From contig CP099863.1 in NCBI GenBank assembly GCA_024134725.1, forward strand, positions 3,283,258 through 3,347,257: a stretch of DNA of 64,000 nt, read 5' to 3'. The position numbers and the translations under genes were made by a program. This document shows, in pieces, positions 54,204 through 62,631 of this stretch. Below the pieces are notes generated by a model. The model was not told where the DNA came from and did no database searches. It worked only from the letters and a program-made list of their open reading frames with translations. Numbering within the stretch: the stretch's first letter is position 1; each line of letters starts with the position of its first letter. Source of the DNA: Bacillus sp. 1780r2a1. Lineage in GTDB: Bacteria > Bacillota > Bacilli > Bacillales > Bacillaceae_H.

Positions 54204-55673
54204 TTAAAAATCAAAGCGTGATGTTATCATCTTTTTACGCGTATAAAAGTTTAATCCGTCTTTTCCATTTACATGTAGATCTCCATAAAAAGAGTCTTTC
54301 CAACCTGAGAATGGGAAGAAAGCCATAGTAGCAGGCACTCCTACGTTGACACCTAGCATACCAGCATCTGCTTCTTCTCTAAATTGGCGGATTGCTTTTG
54401 CATCCTTTGTATAAATTGTTGCACCATTTCCAAATCGAGATTTTTCAATATATTCTAACGCTTCATCTAAACTTTCCGCTCGAAGCAGACTTAATACTGG
54501 TGCAAATAGCTCTTCTTTTGCAATGGTCATAGCAGGTGTTACGTGATCAAAAATCGTTGCGCCAAGAAAATTACCTTCCGAATGATCTTCCATTTCTTTA
54601 CGACCATCTCTAACTAAATGAGCACCTTCTTCCACTCCAGCTTCGATATAGCCAAGTACTTTATCTCGATGTTCTTTACGAATAACAGGCGTTAAAAGCA
54701 CTTCATCCTGTAACCCACTGCCCATAACTAATTCATCTGCTTTTTGCTTTAACTTCGCAACGAACTGTTCTTTAACACCGTCTACCACCACAACAGCACT
54801 GCATGCCATACAGCGCTGCCCAGCGCTACCAAAAGCAGAACTTATAATATGGTTTACAGCTTTATCTATATCACAATCTGGCATAACGATATGATGGTTT
54901 TTGGCACCTGATAAAGCCTGAACTCGCTTGCCTTGAGCCGCAGCTTGTTCATACACATATTTAGCAACTGGCTGGGAGCCAACAAAAGAAACTGCTTTAA
55001 TATCCTCATGTTCAATGAGACCATTTACCACATCATGTGCACCATGCACAAGATTTAGTATGCCGGATGGAGCTCCGGCTTCTGTAAACAACTCAGCTAT
55101 TCGCGTAGCTAATAAAGGAGTACGTTCTGATGGTTTTAATACAAACGTGTTTCCACAGACGATAGCTAACGGGAACATCCAAAGCGGAACCATCATTGGA
55201 AAGTTAAATGGCGTAATTCCTCCCACAACTCCAACTGGATAACGGTACATTTCTGAATCAATTTCTTCCGCAATATTGTTAAGTGATTCACCCATAAGTA
55301 GCGTTGGTGCTCCCGCAGCAAATTCTACACATTCGATACCACGTTGGACCTCTCCATAAGCTTCTTTATAAGCCTTTCCATTCTCTTTTACTACGAGTCT
55401 TGCAAGCTCTTCATGATGCTCGATAAGCAAGTGTTGAAAGGCAAACATCAGCCTTGCTCGTTTCGGAGCTGGTACATGCCTCCATGTTTTAAACGCTTCT
55501 TTCGCATTTTTAACAGCGTGGTCAACATCTTGCTTCGTTGAGAGAGGTACTTTTGCAAGCGTCTTTCCTGTTGAAGGATCAATTACATCTTGAAACTGAT
55601 TGCTTGCTGAAGCAACCCACTTTCCACCCACATAGTTTCTTAACTGCTTTGTATCTTCATTCACGACTGACAT
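54204..55673 (-). CDS. Methylmalonate/malonate-semialdehyde dehydrogenase (CoA-acylating)
   Basis: The 489-residue aldehyde dehydrogenase has the nucleophile C288 in FGSAGQRCMACS, the Rossmann contact VSFVGSQPVAKYV, and TPFNFPMMVPLWMFP, all typical of the MmsA/IolA group. These enzymes convert malonate semialdehyde to acetyl-CoA and CO2 (or methylmalonate semialdehyde to propionyl-CoA) without free acid. It completes beta-alanine breakdown with the downstream aminotransferase. No inositol (iol) genes are nearby. Confidence 0.9.
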   Translation of the reverse strand: MSVVNEDTKQLRNYVGGKWVASASNQFQDVIDPSTGKTLAKVPLSTKQDVDHAVKNAKEAFKTWRHVPAPKRARLMFAFQHLLIEHHEELARLVVKENGKAYKEAYGEVQRGIECVEFAAGAPTLLMGESLNNIAEEIDSEMYRYPVGVVGGITPFNFPMMVPLWMFPLAIVCGNTFVLKPSERTPLLATRIAELFTEAGAPSGILNLVHGAHDVVNGLIEHEDIKAVSFVGSQPVAKYVYEQAAAQGKRVQALSGAKNHHIVMPDCDIDKAVNHIISSAFGSAGQRCMACSAVVVVDGVKEQFVAKLKQKADELVMGSGLQDEVLLTPVIRKEHRDKVLGYIEAGVEEGAHLVRDGRKEMEDHSEGNFLGATIFDHVTPAMTIAKEELFAPVLSLLRAESLDEALEYIEKSRFGNGATIYTKDAKAIRQFREEADAGMLGVNVGVPATMAFFPFSGWKDSFYGDLHVNGKDGLNFYTRKKMITSRFDF

Positions 55674-55823
55674 CCCATTAGCCCCCTTTTAACATACAAT
55701 CTTACTTTTATTATCATTAATTCTTGCTTCGGATTCATTAGACAGAATGTGAAATAGAAGTTCTGTATGGTTTCACACATTGGGTAATGAAATACAAAAC
55801 AAACCTAGTAAAATGAAAGAGAA

Positions 55824-57461
55824 TCATGTAAAAGATGCTTTTCCTAATTTATTAATAGCAGTAGTAGATGCGTTTAGTGCAAACAAATAGTCATAGGTCA
55901 TAATCATAAATTCAATGGCCATTCGTTTTTCATGAACCATAAAATCAGAACCTAATAGCTTTTCCAATTTTTCAATACGATGATACAGAGTCTGACGCAC
56001 AATATATAAGCGCTTTGCTGTTTCTTGCTTTGATCCGTTACATGCTAAATATACTTTCAAAGTTTCAAATAACTTAGCATTAAATTTACGGTCGTATTCG
56101 AGAACTGGCTGTAAATACTCCATCACCACTTCTTGTAATTCCTGCTGTTCATTGACTAACGAAATAATGCGATACATGTGAAGGTCTTCATAAAAACAAA
56201 TATGATTTTTCATTTCGTTGTGCAAAGTCATTTGAATCGAAACCGTTTTTTTAGCAGTTTCATAACCTTTATGAATGTAGTCTAATCGTCGATTAAACTG
56301 CCCTACCCCGATCAGCTGCACTCCTAGTGATTTGTTGACTTCTTGTAAATCACCGTGGTTTATCCAACGGTTCAAGCTTTTTTCTAACCTTTCTCTCCAC
56401 GTCGTCACCTGACGTTTATTTAAAACCACCAACACTAACTCTCTCTTCTTTTCTAAAATGAGAAGATGAAAGCCTTCTTGTTCAAAAATTGCTCGAATCG
56501 TTAGCTTTAAATACGTATGATCTACCTTGACGTCTTGTACACATTGACAGCATACGATTGTTCCGCCTTGGATTGGAAAATCATTTAATACTTCTTGTAA
56601 ATAATGTGTAATTTGCGAGGAAGAAATTTCACCGTTAACCCATTGAACCATCCACTCTGTTTCTTGAACTCGCTTTTTTTCTTCAACATATAAGTCTCGT
56701 AAAAAGTGCTGTGCTAGAGCTGTAGCTGTGCGATCAACCGTTAACATTTCAAGCTCTGTAAAAAAATCATTAGTTGAAAGAATATGGAGCTCTGCATAGC
56801 TTTCACCTAACAATTGAATGGAATGAGTAAAAAAGCTGCTTTGATTCTGATTTTGTTCAGTAATATGATGTTGTAATAATTGTTGTTGGGGTAAGTCTAG
56901 ACAGGCTGGAAAAAGTATTACTTCATTATGTATACGAAGCCCGGCTAAAAGTCCGGTTGATTCGCAAAGATGCTGTAATATATCTTTTGGATCGTTGACA
57001 GAAAGCAGCATTTGATTCAGCTGCTGAGAGTAATTTTCTAAATCTGAAATCATTAAATAATGCTGGTTTACTAGTAACGCATGCAAATCTTGGGTTATTT
57101 CAACAAACGGCACTTCTTCATGAAATAAAATAATAGGAAATTCATGTTGATTTGCAAATTCAATGACGTTTTGAGGAATCTGAGAGGTGTACGTACCCAG
57201 TTCAATACATAATCCTGAAGCCTGACATTCGATTAACTGCTTTAAAAACGACAGGCACAATTCATTATCTTCCTTCCATCCTACACCGGTTGAAAGAATT
57301 AATTCATTCCCTTTTAGAAGCTCATTCACCCGAGTCACTTCCATCACGTGAACCCATTTCACTCGATTTGTGAGACCGACTTTACCTGCAATTACTTCAC
57401 AGCTGTTAAAATGTTTTCTTTTTAAAACCTCATTAATGGTCAAATAAGATTTCAAACCCAC
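55824..57461 (-). CDS. PucR-family transcriptional regulator
   Basis: The 545-residue protein has an N-terminal PurCatA-like domain (CEVIAGKVGLTNRVKWVHV), a central GGDEF-like region and a C-terminal PucR helix-turn-helix (CNGSKQETAKRLYIVRQTLY). The family activates purine and other nitrogen catabolism genes in Bacillus. Lying between the two parts of the pyrimidine locus, it is the likely controller. GTG at 57461 or TTG at 57455 may be the start. Confidence 0.88.
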   Translation of the reverse strand: MGLKSYLTINEVLKRKHFNSCEVIAGKVGLTNRVKWVHVMEVTRVNELLKGNELILSTGVGWKEDNELCLSFLKQLIECQASGLCIELGTYTSQIPQNVIEFANQHEFPIILFHEEVPFVEITQDLHALLVNQHYLMISDLENYSQQLNQMLLSVNDPKDILQHLCESTGLLAGLRIHNEVILFPACLDLPQQQLLQHHITEQNQNQSSFFTHSIQLLGESYAELHILSTNDFFTELEMLTVDRTATALAQHFLRDLYVEEKKRVQETEWMVQWVNGEISSSQITHYLQEVLNDFPIQGGTIVCCQCVQDVKVDHTYLKLTIRAIFEQEGFHLLILEKKRELVLVVLNKRQVTTWRERLEKSLNRWINHGDLQEVNKSLGVQLIGVGQFNRRLDYIHKGYETAKKTVSIQMTLHNEMKNHICFYEDLHMYRIISLVNEQQELQEVVMEYLQPVLEYDRKFNAKLFETLKVYLACNGSKQETAKRLYIVRQTLYHRIEKLEKLLGSDFMVHEKRMAIEFMIMTYDYLFALNASTTAINKLGKASFT

Positions 57462-57585
57462 ACCACCCTTAATCAGTCTATCTCTTTATATTAGCTTAAG
57501 TTTTCTGAAAAATAAATCATTTTATCTCTTTATATTTTTTTAGAATATAATCATACACGCCTTTGCTTACATAGAATTTTGCAAA

Positions 57586-57621
57586 AAAAAAGCTATAAAT
57601 CATTCAGCGATTTACAGCTTT
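57586..57621 (-). terminator. Terminator after the 65-codon gene
   Basis: AAAGCTGTAAATC and GATTTATAGCTTT arms (stop codon inside the stem) run into nine T residues on the minus strand. Confidence 0.85.
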
Positions 57622-57809
57622 TCAGCAGCTACTTGCAGCGTTTTAAAGAAACCATGTCTTTTTTTAGCTTGCTCTTTTATTCTTTGAATCTCTTGTTTAT
57701 AAAAACGTAGGTCATGAAGTGACACTGCATTAAGCATTTCCATCTTAAGCTTATCTATTACTTTTCTTTCCTCAACTGTCATCACGTCTAAATCTTTCTC
57801 ATTCATCAT
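57612..57809 (-). CDS. Small charged protein, function unknown
   Basis: The 65-residue protein is highly charged and probably helical (ERKVIDKLKMEMLNAVS, RFYKQEIQRIKEQAKKR). It does not show the SQELD motif of Spo0E-type phosphatases. Ribosome site AAGGGTG is weak. It lies between the PucR gene and the pyd operon terminator with its own terminator, so it is transcribed alone. No family recognised. Confidence 0.55.
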   Translation of the reverse strand: MMNEKDLDVMTVEERKVIDKLKMEMLNAVSLHDLRFYKQEIQRIKEQAKKRHGFFKTLQVAAEKL

Positions 57810-58032
57810 CTCTGTGTCACACCCTTATCATTTATTAAATTATTTAACGTTTACATTTTCATTTTCAAAAAACTTTCATACTATACTATTTACTACAAAT
57901 CACACCCTAACTAAACCCTTTTTCCATTGTTGTAAATGAAATGTAATAACTGTTTGTAATACGTAATACTTGACATGAATAGTAACGAAAGATTTTATGA
58001 TTTAGTTTCACTTTTCACCCTAATTTTTTTTT

Positions 58033-58079
58033 AAAAAATAAGCCTACCTCATATTTGAAATATGAAGTAGGCTTATTTT
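58033..58079 (-). terminator. Terminator of the pyrimidine-reduction operon
   Basis: ATAAGCCTACTTCATATTT and AAATATGAGGTAGGCTTAT-type arms form a stem of about 19 bases with T tract on the minus strand, at the stop of the 70-codon gene. It ends the operon that begins with preT. Confidence 0.88.
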
Positions 58080-58290
58080 ATAGTTGCTGAATTAATATTC
58101 CTGAAAAATACTTTCTAGCATCTGCCGTTAGGATATGGAGCTTTTCTTTTTCAACCTTTCCTTGCTTTATGCGTTCAAATTCTAGAAACGCACCGCTTAG
58201 ATTTTCCGTCACGCTTTTAATAATAAAACCTTTTTCAATAAGAAAATCAATCTTTTCACGTTCTGCAACAAAATGCTGGTAGTCTGACAT
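58078..58290 (-). CDS. Small protein co-transcribed with the NCS1 permease, function unknown
   Basis: The 70-residue protein (MSDYQHFVAEREKIDFLIEK, then NLSGAFLEFERIKQG and ILTADARKYFSGILIQQL) is soluble, with no recognised domain. Its ribosome site GAGGTGAAG overlaps the permease stop codon and it starts 9 bases after it, so translation is coupled. It is the last gene before the operon terminator. The coupling suggests a role with the permease or pathway enzymes, but none can be assigned. Confidence 0.7.
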   Translation of the reverse strand: MSDYQHFVAEREKIDFLIEKGFIIKSVTENLSGAFLEFERIKQGKVEKEKLHILTADARKYFSGILIQQL

Positions 58291-58299
58291 AACTTCACC

Positions 58300-59778
58300 T
58301 CAATCTGTTGAAATAGTTTGGTTGGATGCGACAGGTTGAATTACTTCTTCATCAATTGAGATAACCCAATCTCGACCAACTGTAATACCTAGATACTTTT
58401 CATCACTTGGTGTCTCAATCTCATCTTGTTTATAATGCTTAAACCACCAATATTTAGCTAAAACATAATAACAGACAGCGCCTACTATAAATCCAACGAC
58501 AAACGAATAAGTTGATAAAAAGTAAGCACTTGTTCCACCTATAGTCCATGCTAGTAACCCAGCTATATTAAAGCCGTAAAAGTAGCGGTACTGTCCATTT
58601 TCTTCATACAGCTCTGTTACATTTACTCTACGCTTTCGCAATAAGTAGTAATCTGCAAACAAAATGCCAACAATCGCTGACAAAATCCCACCTACAATTA
58701 ACAATGCTGGAACAATGATGCTGAACAAGCTCCAAGGTTGTACAATTGTGCCTACAATTCCAGCGATAACTACCCCAACCCAAAAGGGTACTTTCGGTCC
58801 ACCAACATTTGAAAAAATCGTGGCAGCTGGAATCAGATTTGCTGAGATATTTGTTGACCACTGGGCAAACACAACCATCAAAAGTAATACGCCAAGCGCA
58901 AGTCCAGATGCAGCTTCTTGAAGTGCCACTACTGGATCGTAGTTCTTCACAGCAATATATGACACACCGCCAATGATAACCATAAACGTTTGAGTTAGCG
59001 GCAACGCTACTACGCTTCCTACAAGAGCCCCTTTATTACGCTTTATCCAACTCCGCTCATGTGTCGGTGCTTTAATAAACCTTGAAATAGATGGAATATC
59101 TGCCGCAAGCGTTGCCCAAAACCCCATGTTGCTCATAATGACTACGATAAATGCTGTAACAGCTGCTCCTCCTGTAACCGGACTTTCAATCCAAGCCCAA
59201 ACCTCTCTACCTTGAGAAAGGGCTTGGTCTGACAGAGTTGTATACATCCAGGCTGAAATGATGATAATAACTGGCGCTGCTAGGTCTGTAAACCGTTCTA
59301 CTGCTTTAATTCCAAGTGCTGTATTGATAAGCTGTAATAACGCAAAGAGAAAAAAACAAACGAGCCAGTTATTAAACCCTGCTAGAGCATTTAAAATTCC
59401 ATTCATTGCCGTAGCACCAAAATACGTATTAATCCCAAACCAACAAGAAGCTGCAAGCCCACGCATAACAGAGGGAATATGAGTACCAATTGTTCCAAAC
59501 GGAGCTCTCATATAAACTGGAAATGATAAACCATGTTCGATTCCAATATCAGCAATAATTGTTACAAACAAACCAATTGCAATAGATCCAATTACAGTTG
59601 CTACGACAACCCAACCGAGAGATAAGCTTTGCACACCAGATCCTCCGATTGCAAATGCAGCTAATACAACTGCCATACTAACCCACATTAACGAAAAGCC
59701 AAGCGTTCCAATCTTACGATTTTGATGCGCAATAGGTAATAAATCCGGTGATTTTAAATAGCTTTTTGATTTTTTCAT
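58300..59778 (-). CDS. NCS1-family nucleobase permease
   Basis: ATG 59778 has GAGGGG at eight bases; a GTG at 59787 overlaps that site. The 492-residue protein has about 12 spans of the NCS1 cation symporter fold, with typical VSMAVVLAAFAIGG and WFGINTYFGATAMNGI. It is probably a uracil, thymine or hydantoin importer, given its place in a dihydropyrimidine operon; PucI-like allantoin permease is an alternative. Confidence 0.88.
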   Translation of the reverse strand: MKKSKSYLKSPDLLPIAHQNRKIGTLGFSLMWVSMAVVLAAFAIGGSGVQSLSLGWVVVATVIGSIAIGLFVTIIADIGIEHGLSFPVYMRAPFGTIGTHIPSVMRGLAASCWFGINTYFGATAMNGILNALAGFNNWLVCFFLFALLQLINTALGIKAVERFTDLAAPVIIIISAWMYTTLSDQALSQGREVWAWIESPVTGGAAVTAFIVVIMSNMGFWATLAADIPSISRFIKAPTHERSWIKRNKGALVGSVVALPLTQTFMVIIGGVSYIAVKNYDPVVALQEAASGLALGVLLLMVVFAQWSTNISANLIPAATIFSNVGGPKVPFWVGVVIAGIVGTIVQPWSLFSIIVPALLIVGGILSAIVGILFADYYLLRKRRVNVTELYEENGQYRYFYGFNIAGLLAWTIGGTSAYFLSTYSFVVGFIVGAVCYYVLAKYWWFKHYKQDEIETPSDEKYLGITVGRDWVISIDEEVIQPVASNQTISTD

Positions 59779-59859
59779 TTCTTGCACCCCTCATACTATT
59801 TAGTAAACGCGTTACATTCATCATGAAGGCTGTTTTCTCTCTCTTTCTCTAGGGGTTGC

Positions 59860-59872
59860 GCTATGCCATAGC
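59860..59872. promoter_or_regulatory. Short palindrome between hydantoinase and permease genes
   Basis: GCTATG-C-CATAGC is a perfect 6-base dyad around one base, inside the 111-base gap before the permease start. It is too tight for an RNA hairpin and so could be a protein site. Confidence 0.3.
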
Positions 59873-59889
59873 ACAGCACAGTAGTATAG

Positions 59890-61305
59890 TTACAATTTCA
59901 CCGGAGCTTGCTGAGCTTCATTACGCTCATTAAATTTTGACCGCTTAATGTACTCACCATAACCACTTTTACCAACAAATTGCTTTTCTTTAATCACAAA
60001 CTCTCCTCTACACAATACTGAAACCGGCTCACCCGTAACTTCCATTCCTTCAAATGCGCTATAGTCAACAGCCATATGATGGGTTTCAGCCGAGATTTTG
60101 CGTTTAACTGTTGGATCAAAAATTAACAAATCAGCGTCACTTCCTACAGCAATTGTTCCTTTTTTCGGATATAGGCCAAATAACTTCGCCGTACGAGTAG
60201 AGGTGACATCCACAAACTGATTGAGCGTTATTCTCCCTTTCTGCACGCCTTCTGAGAATAAGATGCTCATACGATCTTCAATAATAGGACCGCCATTTGG
60301 AATTTTTGTGAAATCGTTCTTACCTAAATCTTTTTGTCCATTAAAATCAAATGAACATTGATCAGATCCAATCGTTTGTAGATCTCCATTTTTTAATGCA
60401 TTCCACAACACTTCTTGATTCCACTTTTCGCGAAGAGGTGGTGACCAAACGTATTTGGCTCCTTCAAAATTTGGCTTCTCTAAGGCCGATTCATCTAAAA
60501 CTAAATATTGTGGGCATGTTTCACCCCAAATATTTACACCTCGGTTCCGAGCCTGAGCAATTTGATTCACCGCTTCAGCACAAGATACATGCACTACATA
60601 TAGTTGCGAATCTGCAAGACCTGTAAAACATGCTGCTCTACCTGTTGCTTCACCTTCAATCTCTGGGGGCCTAGTGCGCGCATGGTAAATTGGATCTGTA
60701 TTTCCTGCTTCTAATGCTTTCTTTGTCAAATAGTCAATTACGTCTCCGTTTTCAGCATGTACCATAACTAACGCACCAAGCTCTTTTGCCTGAATGAGCG
60801 TTTGGTAAAGGGTCGCATCGTCCGCTTGAAAGACGTCTTTATATGCCATAAATACTTTGAACGACGTAATTCCTTCATCTTCAATAATAGTAGGAAGCTG
60901 TTCTAATACGGCATCATTCATCTCTCCAATCATTAGATGAAAGCTATAGTCAATAGCTGCTTTTCCTTCTGATTTTGCATGCCAAGTATTAATGGCATTT
61001 TGCAATGGTTTCCCTTTATCTGTTAAGCAAAAATCAATGATTGTTGTAGTCCCTCCGAACGCTGCTGCGATGGTCCCTGTTTCAAAATCATCTTTGGTGA
61101 CAGTCCCTCCAAACGGCATGTCTAAATGAGTATGTGGATCAATCCCTCCAGGAAAAATGTAGGCTCCGTTGGCATCAACAACCTCACAGTTAGATTCATC
61201 TAACCCTGTTCCAATTGCTGTGATTTTCCCATCCTCAATTAAAATATCTCCCCTGTACGTATCTGCTGCTGTAACAATCACTCCATCTTTCACTAATTTT
61301 CTCAT
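59890..61305 (-). CDS. hydA: Dihydropyrimidinase (hydantoinase)
   Basis: The 471-residue amidohydrolase has GGIDPHTHLDMPFGG (metal His pair), the carboxylated Lys in ITSFKVFMAYK, metal His residues in MVHAENGD and VVHVSCAEA, and the Asp in SDQCSFDFNGQ. It opens 5,6-dihydrouracil to N-carbamoyl-beta-alanine. It follows preA by 22 bases in the operon. Confidence 0.93.
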   Translation of the reverse strand: MRKLVKDGVIVTAADTYRGDILIEDGKITAIGTGLDESNCEVVDANGAYIFPGGIDPHTHLDMPFGGTVTKDDFETGTIAAAFGGTTTIIDFCLTDKGKPLQNAINTWHAKSEGKAAIDYSFHLMIGEMNDAVLEQLPTIIEDEGITSFKVFMAYKDVFQADDATLYQTLIQAKELGALVMVHAENGDVIDYLTKKALEAGNTDPIYHARTRPPEIEGEATGRAACFTGLADSQLYVVHVSCAEAVNQIAQARNRGVNIWGETCPQYLVLDESALEKPNFEGAKYVWSPPLREKWNQEVLWNALKNGDLQTIGSDQCSFDFNGQKDLGKNDFTKIPNGGPIIEDRMSILFSEGVQKGRITLNQFVDVTSTRTAKLFGLYPKKGTIAVGSDADLLIFDPTVKRKISAETHHMAVDYSAFEGMEVTGEPVSVLCRGEFVIKEKQFVGKSGYGEYIKRSKFNERNEAQQAPVKL

Positions 61306-61327
61306 GGCTTAATCCCCCTATTGTTTG

Positions 61328-62608
61328 TTATACGTCTAATTTTTGTGCAGATGTCATCGCAAGTGCCGCTTGTCTTTCATTCCATGTCATAGGTGGCTGC
61401 TCACTTGCTACCTCCACCATGGAAATTGCGCCATCAACAGGACAGACAATCGAGCAGAGATTACAGCCCACACAATCTTCTTCTCTTACTTGCAAATATG
61501 GTTTTCCTGAAGGGTCTTTTAACATATCAATACATTGATGAGACGTGTCTTCACATGAAATATGGCACTTGTTACAGTTAATACATGTATTGGGATCTAT
61601 TCGAGCCACAACTTTATAGTTTAAATCAAGATTTCCCCAATCAGAGTATTTCGGAACAGCTTTCCCAACAAGATCGCTCATTTTTGCAATTCCTCGCTCA
61701 TCAAGGTAGTTATTTAGCCCATCAAGCATGTCCTCTACAATTCTAAAGCCATGATGCATAGCGGCTGTGCACACTTGAACCCCAGTCGCCCCCATAAGCA
61801 TAAACTCCACTGCTTCCTGCCAATTCGATACGCCTCCCATACCTGAAATCGGTACGTTAATATGAGGACTTCTTGCACATTCAGCCACCATATTTAATGC
61901 GATAGGCTTCACAGCTGGACCACAGTAGCCTCCATGTGCACCTTTACCAGCCACGTGAGGAATTGTGTTCCATGAATTAATATCCACTCCGGCTAAGCTA
62001 TTAATAGTGTTGATCATGCTCACTGCGTCCGCTCCACCTCTTACAGCTGCTTCTGCTGTAACCGTGATATCCGTAATATTTGGAGTCAACTTAACAATAA
62101 CAGGCGTTTTCGCTACTTCTTTAGCCCAGTACGTTTGCTTTTCAACAAGTTCTGGCACCTGCCCTGAAGCTGCTCCCATTCCTCGCTCGGCCATACCGTG
62201 AGGACAGCCAAAATTTAGCTCTAAGCCGTCAACACCCACATCTTCTACACGCTTTACAATTTCATGCCATTTCTCCTGTTTCGGTTCAACCATTAAAGAA
62301 GCGATGATAGCATGGTCAGGAAATTTCTTTTTAGTCTCATAAATCTCTTTTAAATTGACCTCAAGCGGACGGTCTGTAATAAGCTCAATATTATTAAAAC
62401 CCGCTACGCGCTGGCCATTGAAACTCACTGCTGCAAACCGTGATGATACATTTAAAATTGGATCTCCAAGCGTTTTCCAAACTGCTCCACCCCACCCTGC
62501 TTCAAAGGCACGCTGTACTTGATACCCTGAGTTTGTAGGCGGCGCTGATGCTAGCCAAAATGGATTTGGTGATTTAATACCTGCTAAATTTATCCGTAGA
62601 TCTGCCAT
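61328..62608 (-). CDS. preA: NAD-dependent dihydropyrimidine dehydrogenase subunit PreA
   Basis: The 426-residue protein has the FMN dihydroorotate-dehydrogenase-like barrel (GVDGLELNFGCPHGMAERG contains the active-site loop Cys) and two C-terminal [4Fe-4S] motifs (CINCNKCHISC, CVGCNLCSIVCP). It reduces uracil and thymine with electrons from PreT. Gene order preT-preA-hydA is the reductive pyrimidine pathway. Confidence 0.94.
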   Translation of the reverse strand: MADLRINLAGIKSPNPFWLASAPPTNSGYQVQRAFEAGWGGAVWKTLGDPILNVSSRFAAVSFNGQRVAGFNNIELITDRPLEVNLKEIYETKKKFPDHAIIASLMVEPKQEKWHEIVKRVEDVGVDGLELNFGCPHGMAERGMGAASGQVPELVEKQTYWAKEVAKTPVIVKLTPNITDITVTAEAAVRGGADAVSMINTINSLAGVDINSWNTIPHVAGKGAHGGYCGPAVKPIALNMVAECARSPHINVPISGMGGVSNWQEAVEFMLMGATGVQVCTAAMHHGFRIVEDMLDGLNNYLDERGIAKMSDLVGKAVPKYSDWGNLDLNYKVVARIDPNTCINCNKCHISCEDTSHQCIDMLKDPSGKPYLQVREEDCVGCNLCSIVCPVDGAISMVEVASEQPPMTWNERQAALAMTSAQKLDV

Positions 62609-62631
62609 ACTTGTTTCCCCCTCTCGTTTGT

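Noticed and set aside
57612-57809. Spo0E-like phosphatase
   Set aside because: The family motif SQELD is missing and the spacing of the helices does not fit.
59800-59820. AAACGCGTTACA before the permease as a cre site
   Set aside because: The CG centre is out of register with the cre consensus on both strands.
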